In this document: piece after piece, positions 58,655-64,000 of the stretch
Numbering within the stretch: position 1 is the first letter of the stretch
How the letters are laid out: every line of letters begins with the position of its first letter
Origin: Portunus trituberculatus
Taxonomy: Eukaryota; Arthropoda; Malacostraca; Decapoda; Portunidae
NCBI RefSeq assembly: GCF_017591435.1
Contig: NC_059259.1
Location: forward strand, 2,237,249 to 2,301,248
Reading direction: 5' to 3'
Length of the DNA: 64,000 nucleotides
The notes under the pieces: model-generated
Seen by the model: only the letters and a program-made list of their open reading frames with translations
Database searches by the model: none
Told to the model about the DNA's origin: nothing
Program-made: the position numbers and the translations under genes

Positions 58655-60625
58655 GCACCTACTGAGACGATAATTTATTCTCAAGGAGGTGTAATAGCAC
58701 TAGTTCAGGATGTGCTCTGAACTTAACATTAAAACTAGTTGTAATCTCGCTGAATGCTTCCCTTTGTCTCTCACAATTCATCAGGGCAGTCACAGCTTGC
58801 ATTCTAAAAACAACTCTCCATCTTCACACAAAACTACATGCATTTATCACACACACATCCTTCACTTAAAATTCAAAATTTAAGAAATGGCGTCTTAAAG
58901 TTCAGCCTCAGAGCCCCCATCTGGGGAGGGGTCCAGAAATGTCCTCAGGTCTGACTCCTCTCTCGGTGGCGACCTAAAAATGTCTTAACACCTCCCTCAA
59001 CTACATTAATTTCAGCAACATTCGCTGTTTTACATCTAATTTTCAATCTGCAGAACACTACCTCTTCTCAGTTACTAAACCTCATTTTCTTTTCCTCACC
59101 GAAACACAGTTGTCTGAGTCAAATGACAGTGGCCCCTTCTCTGTTCCCTCCTACTTTCTCTATCTTCATTTTCGTTCTAAAGCTGGATGCTGCGTCTATG
59201 TGCGTAAATACTTGCTCTCAAGCCGACGCTCTTAAATCTTCAGTTTTCTACCATCTCGCTTCGACTTAATAGTCACTCTCTAAATTTATCTGGGTTGTCT
59301 TTCTCTTAATTCCTCTGAATATAGTAGTATAGTGACTATTTAACTTCTAAAAGTGGAGCACATTCCTCTATCCACTTGCGGAAATCTTTATCCTTAGATA
59401 TTTCAATGTTCACCACCAACTTTGTCTTTCTTCTCCCTTCACTGACTATCCTGGTGAACTGATGCAACACCCTACTCGTATTCTTGACCGTCTTGGAGAT
59501 ACGCCCAACATTATTGATCTTTTCCTTACCTATAATCTTTCTGCTTATGCTGTTACCTATCTTCTCCGTTGGACTCTTCTAATAAAAATTTCATTTCTGG
59601 ATTTTGTCCTATTTCCCCAATCCCTCCTCAGGATCCCCAAAAGCGGAGGTGTCTCTGGCAGTTGGGGAGATCTAAAGATGTATTATGTTGATTTTCTCTG
59701 GAATGATTACTGTTTCTGTGTCAGAGACCCATCTCTGTGTACGGAACGCAAAACATAGGTGATACTGTCCGGCATAGAGGCGCACATTCCTCATTCTTTC
59801 TCTCAACCTAAATCTTCTAAACCTTGGTTTAACACAAGCAGCTTGTTTTCGTGCTATACATGATATAGAGGTTGCCCATAGAAGGTATTTGAGCCTTCCA
59901 TCACCTGAATCTCAGGCACTTTATATTTCTACCTGGAATCATACCAAGTCTGTTCTTCAACTTGCCAATACTCTTTCATAGATAGAAAATGTCAAAACTA
60001 TTTGTAAGTTCTCTCGCGACTTCTGGCATCCGGTCAAAAACATCTCCAATAACTTTACTTCTTAATTTTGCCCTCCTTTATTTCATCCTGATGGCACCAC
60101 TGCCATTTATTTAATTTGTCTCTAAGGCTGAGCTTTTGTCTCAGATTTTTGCAACAACTACACTTTGGATGATTCTGGGCTTGTCCCTCCCTCTCCTCCT
60201 CCCTCTGCCTTTAATGAAAATTCTTCGCAATGATGTTTTCAATGCCCTAAAAGGCATAATCCTCGGACGGCTAATGGACCTGATGGGGTTCCTCCTAATG
60301 TTCTCAAAAACTGTGCCTCCGTGCTTTCACCTTCCCTGGCCAAATTATTTCAACTATGTCTATCGACTTCTACCTTCTTTCCTTCTTGATGGATGTTTGC
60401 CTACATTCAGCCTGTTCCTTAAAATGGTGACTGTTCTAATCCCTCAAACTACCATCCTATAGGTTTAATATCTTGCTTGTCTAAAGTTTTGAATCTGTCT
60501 TCAGTAGGAAGATTCTTAAACATGTCACTTTAAAATCTTCTATCTGATCGTCAGTATGGCTTCCGTCAAGATCGCTCTACGGTGATCCTCTGGCTTTCTC
60601 TACTGAGTGTTGGTCATCTTCTTTC
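58655..60625 (+). mobile_element. LINE-D copy on plus strand, decayed
   Basis: It opens with the LINE-D 5' UTR (TGAGACGATAATTTATTCTC; compare 50465 and 51990 in reverse). The leader and endonuclease follow (HFRSKAGCCVYVRK-like; VHHQLCLSSPFTDYPGEL; 59462-59758 HPTRILDRLGDTPNIIDLFL). Then come the linker (FSRDFWHP-like, 60010), the RT start near 60240 (GPDGVPPNVLKNCASVL across shifts) and SDRQYGFRQDRST at about 60545. It ends at 60625 before the catalytic RT motifs. Many stops. Confidence 0.7.
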
Positions 60626-62573
60626 AGTGAACCATAAGTGGCTGTATTCCAGTGACTGAACTGACCAACCACCACTGTGTGGACAGGTGACCCTGTTAAT
60701 GGTGAGAGAGTGTCACGGCCAATAATGGGGTTGCTGGACCTCACTAGTGTGTTGTTGAGCAGGAGCTAAGATGTGATGATGTGTTGGCCCCATTAGTTGA
60801 GAGAGTGGCACTGATCATTGCAAAAAAAAGGGGGTGGACTCCGGTAAGGAATGTCTGTTCCTGGATGAAGCAACAGGCAGCGAGCCTCAAGATGGCATGG
60901 ACATGCCAGAAGGGAAGAGGAGCCTCCTTGTCTGGTAAGTGTATGGCACTGAAGGAGTGACAGTCTGCCTAAGTGTCAGTGCCTGTGTATTTCTTTCTCA
61001 CCCATGGATTTTTTTTCTTTTTGCTGCTTTGGTCAGAGGAAGACTTGCAGGATACTAATGTCTCCCATGTGTGCGCTACTCCAGAGACTCACGACCTGAG
61101 CCTCAAGGACACTGCTGCTGCCACACTGCACTGTTTGGTGCACGCCACTGCGGCGGGCGGGATCACGACACAAAACTGCTGGTCTTGCCTCGCTAAAGTC
61201 GTACTCCGTTATTTGCAATGTATGTTTACCTGTGATGCTGTTATTTATTTGGATAGTGATGGTGTTGGCTTATGTATTGTAAAGAGTGCACCCATAAAAG
61301 ACACCGATTGTTCATAATTAGTGTTTAGAGTGTTGGGCGCCATTGGAGACTCCTGCAGCAAAGTAGGCAGGCGGGTGTTCCACGTATGTGTTTCTTGGTC
61401 ACCTGACGATGGCTGCAATAATGATGGTGTGTGTGTGTGTGTGTTATGAGCCTCTCAAACTTCATTCAGCTTACTAAACCCCTTGCCTGAGGCAGTTTGA
61501 TGAGTGTTATACCAATAAAAAAAAATCTATATTATATACTGTATTGACTTCCATCCGTAGGTATAGATAGTTTACCGCAAATGGGCAGATTGACATCTAT
61601 ATATAGACTCTACCGCAAAACTATTTGTGTTTGAATGGTGATAATGTATGCCAATATATTTGTATGAAGGTTTGGATTTACTTTGGTTGTAATTTACTTC
61701 CACTTTTCTTCATATTTTTCACGTACTCATTTTTAACATTTTTCATTTTTAGGCAACGCTGCTAGTGTCTGGTACAGTTCTTGGAACATGATAGACTGAT
61801 AATAAGAAAAAAAAGTGAATAGCTGTGATTTAATAAGATATTTTTGTAATACACTCTGGCGACCCTCAGAAATACCGTCGCGATCCTTGGGTTGGGAACC
61901 ACTGTTCTAGATATGTAAGCGCTAGAATTAGATGTTCCAAGGATAATGAATATAAATTTCTAAATTAATTATATTGCACGTGCGTTATCTACAAAACCAT
62001 TCACTGATATATGAGTGAATGACGGGAGGAAGGAAGCGTAGGACACCACCGCTTTTACCATTGTCTTTTTCCTTATCAGATGAGGTATTCTAGCTATATC
62101 TAACTCCCTTTCATATCAAAGTTCAATCGGAACATGTCATGACAGGACTGCCACACGCCTCAGGAAAGGAAGTTCCCCACTTTCAGCGTAGACTTGGCTC
62201 CTATAGTACATTGTAAATAGCTATGGACATCATGCTTTTTGGCAATCTGATCTACGTAACACTGGTGGCAGAAACTTGACACGTGACTGCACTAGAGCCG
62301 GGTGCTTGGCCGGTTTAAGTCCAACTGGTAGTGAGAAGTAACTTCAAGTCCTACTCCACGATCTTTTTAAAGAGTCCGTCGAATATTCATAGGCAACATA
62401 AAACCGAAACTTCAGAGCATTATCGTTTCAATAAAGAAACGGAATAGAATCATATAATGTTTTCCTCGATGTATCTACTGCTATTCATAAAATTTCTGAT
62501 TAATTTATATTATTACTGTTCATTGAAACGAATGACAGTCGTATCATTAAAAAATGTCATGTTTTCTTAGATA
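60626..62573. other. Spacer with one doubtful exon
   Basis: The only candidate is 61036-61317 (+), a 93-codon frame after TTTTTGCTGCTTTGGTCAG (EEDLQDTNVSHVCATPETHD...), with no recognised domain. A (TG)n run lies at about 61427-61443. At about 61890, GGGTTGGGAACCACTGTTCT resembles the right end of a hAT-type MITE. No other gene seen. Confidence 0.35.
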
Positions 62574-62585
62574 GTGATATTAAAA

Positions 62586-62969
62586 ATGAGAGCCTACAAA
62601 CACTTGGTGATGGCCTGCTTAACACTTCTTTCGGCTGGCGGTTGTTTATCCATGGAAAAGAACCAATTTATTAGTGAAACAACCAACCTTCCAGAACACC
62701 ACATTTCACTGATATCAAACTTTACTGTGAATTACAAAGCAATGCCCATAACTAGAAACCAAAGGATAACAAATTCCAAGACATTGCAGTCTTCTTCACC
62801 AAGAAAACCGGGAGGTTTTTCATGGAAAAACAGCGAGGCCCTGTTAACGTTGTTGGTGGGGATCATCAAAGCCGAGTTATCACAGTGTGTCCTAAATATA
62901 GTTTCGGACACTGCTTTGGCTGGTTCCATTATTTCTGAGAGCTTATTTCATCTTCCCAACATCAAGCAG
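62586..62969 (+). CDS. Probable first exon of a secreted or membrane protein
   Basis: The ATG at 62586 opens MRAYKHLVMACLTLLSAGGC, a good signal peptide (Lys then a hydrophobic core, small residues before the likely cut). About 100 further residues follow, including an N-glycosylation site (NFT), a hydrophobic segment ALLTLLVGIIKA, one Cys (SQC) and SIISESLFHLPNIKQ. The exon ends exactly at CAG before GTAAGG, a strong donor, leaving phase 0; 128 codons without a stop. I do not recognise the family. A receptor N-terminus of the ionotropic-receptor type would fit but is speculative. Downstream exons lie outside the window or beyond the SINE. Confidence 0.5.
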
Positions 62970-63339
62970 GTAAGGCGAAGAAAAATATTTTTACATTGTT
63001 TTTTTTTTTCTCTGTATAACGTTTAGTTTATTTGATTTTTTTTTTTTATTTTTATTTTTTATTTATTTTTTTTTTTTTATTTATTTATTTTTTTTTTTAT
63101 TTATTTATTTATTTTTTTTTTTTTTTTTGTGTGTGTGTGTGTGTGTATCTTAACCTATAGCGCCCGTAGGGCATTGGTTGTTAAGCTTCCACCCGTTAGT
63201 GACGTAGGCAATTTTATTTATAGTGGTACCCATATAACGGCCCATATCACTACCTAAACGCATCTTTGGTATAACCACCTAGAACCTGGGAATCATAGTG
63301 ACGTGGGTAATTTTAAACCACTCGACAAATGGCAAAGTA

Positions 63340-63781
63340 CACTCGAGCCTCGAAATAACGGACAAATGCGTGCACGACCCTGTCCGTAGATTGCAAAAGT
63401 CCGTTCTTTGCAGTAGTACGTAAAAAACTATAAAATGTACGTAAAATACGTAAAATTTTCTAATTTTCGTATTAGTTCAAGCTTAGCAGCCACTGGAAGA
63501 GCCTTTCGATTACGCTTGACTGGTTTACTAGGTGTAGGAGGCATTTTGGATAGGTTAAGCATTCGTGGGAAGGGTGCAAATGTTCGCGGTTGGTTGAAAA
63601 CGCACGGACTGAAGATTAGACATGGCGGCCAACAGCTGATGACGCGACCGACCCGCTACCTACCGGACAATAATTTGCCGGGAACGGACAATCGCGCGCA
63701 TTTTAATATTCGTCCGTAGATTAAACCGGACTCCATAATTTGTCCGTAGTTTCCGAAATCCGTTGTTTCGAGAGTCGAGTG
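63340..63781. mobile_element. Tigger/pogo-like MITE, 442 bp
   Basis: The ends are CACTCGAGCCTCGAAATAAC and, inverted, CACTCGACTCTCGAAACAAC, both followed by GGA. TA at 63338-63339 and 63782-63783 is the target duplication, and joining the flanks restores the SINE body. Confidence 0.82.
63425..63544 (-). pseudogene. N-terminal remnant of a Tigger-type transposase
   Basis: From an ATG at 63544 the minus strand reads MPPTPSKPVKRNRKALPVAA, KLELIRKLEN and a short tail to a stop. The basic start followed by KLELIRKLE is the usual N-terminus of Tigger/CENP-B-like transposases, leading into the first helix-turn-helix. The rest of the gene was deleted, so this MITE derives from an autonomous Tigger. 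Confidence 0.65.
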
Positions 63782-64000
63782 TATCAAGGCCGGACTTGGT
63801 GGGATTCGAACCTACGTATGGACGTCTGCCCGATCCCATGCTCACCACCTTTCCACAACGCCACCACTTGCCTTTGCATGCAAGCTAATCGTCAAATACT
63901 CTCTATGATTGTCATAAGGTATACCATAGATTCCGAATACTGACGTGTGTCAGCAGGCCTGCTAAAATATTAGGCGGACAGTCTCAACACCAAGTAAAAG

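Larger units (their letters stand above)
62995..63880 (-). mobile_element. tRNA-derived SINE, copy 3, split by a Tigger-type MITE
   Basis: On the minus strand the tRNA-like head is at about 63880-63790 (GTGGTGAGCATGGGATCGGG, perfect B-box GGTTCGAATCCC). The body resumes at 63337 (TTTGCCATTTGTCGAGTGG), passes GGGTACCACTATAAATAAAA and CCTACGGGCGCTATAGG, and ends in an A-rich tail (T-rich on plus, about 62995-63150) just inside the intron after the exon at 62969. Confidence 0.82.

Overview
This is eukaryotic, almost certainly arthropod, DNA. It has split genes with GT..AG introns, very long (TA)n, (CA)n and (CT)n runs, poly-A-tailed tRNA-derived SINEs, and non-LTR retrotransposons of types I associate from memory with decapod crustaceans, particularly crabs. 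The species assignment is inference. Nearly all of the window is mobile-element sequence in several layers, with a few degraded host-type or high-copy genes beneath. No prokaryotic feature, CRISPR array, rRNA or stand-alone tRNA gene was found.

Layout. 1-3107 (-): a two-part cysteine-rich gene of an uncharacterised invertebrate family, interrupted by one in-frame TAG. 5091-22905: a zinc-finger family pseudogene split by a 17-kb pile of one LINE family, here called LINE-A (endonuclease, reverse transcriptase and RNase H). The pile includes a full-length 6.3-kb copy at 11689-18006 with a 12-bp target duplication. 23581-25436: a frameshifted Mutator-like transposase. 26034-27835: a SINE holding a Harbinger-type element that holds two pogo-type MITEs. 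27971-39146: a multi-exon pseudogene of another uncharacterised family. Its intron carries more LINE-A, and that LINE-A is split by a nearly intact 2980-bp PIF/Harbinger transposon with 46-bp perfect terminal repeats. 41218-44535: a second LINE (LINE-C) with a SINE in it, then a Penelope-like fragment, then a 500-N assembly gap. 45420-53085: a third LINE (LINE-D), split by a TIR element of unknown family that itself holds a LINE-A copy. 53359-56443: a decayed Harbinger relative. 56629-57505: a small TIR element with a perfect internal palindrome. 58655-60625: a LINE-D copy on the plus strand. 62586-62969: a likely first exon of a secreted or membrane protein. 63150-63880: a SINE split by a Tigger-type MITE.

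How the parts relate. LINE-A copies share a fixed 5' terminus (a C-tract followed by AGATGGG), a structured 5' UTR, ORF1 (RRM-like region and zinc knuckles), ORF2, and a 3' stem-loop built on GGCGCC before an ATCC-repeat tail. Several copies are joined 5' end to interior without target duplications, which looks like template switching. Two rearrangement breakpoints fall on the same hairpin at the ORF1/ORF2 junction. The Harbinger transposon at 32083-35062 carries a transposase and a MADF-BESS gene on opposite strands, each with its second exon inside the other's intron.

I did not find a wholly new system that I can defend from sequence alone. The strongest candidates for follow-up are the interlocked Harbinger gene pair, the LINE-A concatemer and hairpin breakpoints, the structured LINE-A termini, and two TIR elements (46672-49708 and 56629-57505) that I cannot assign to a superfamily.
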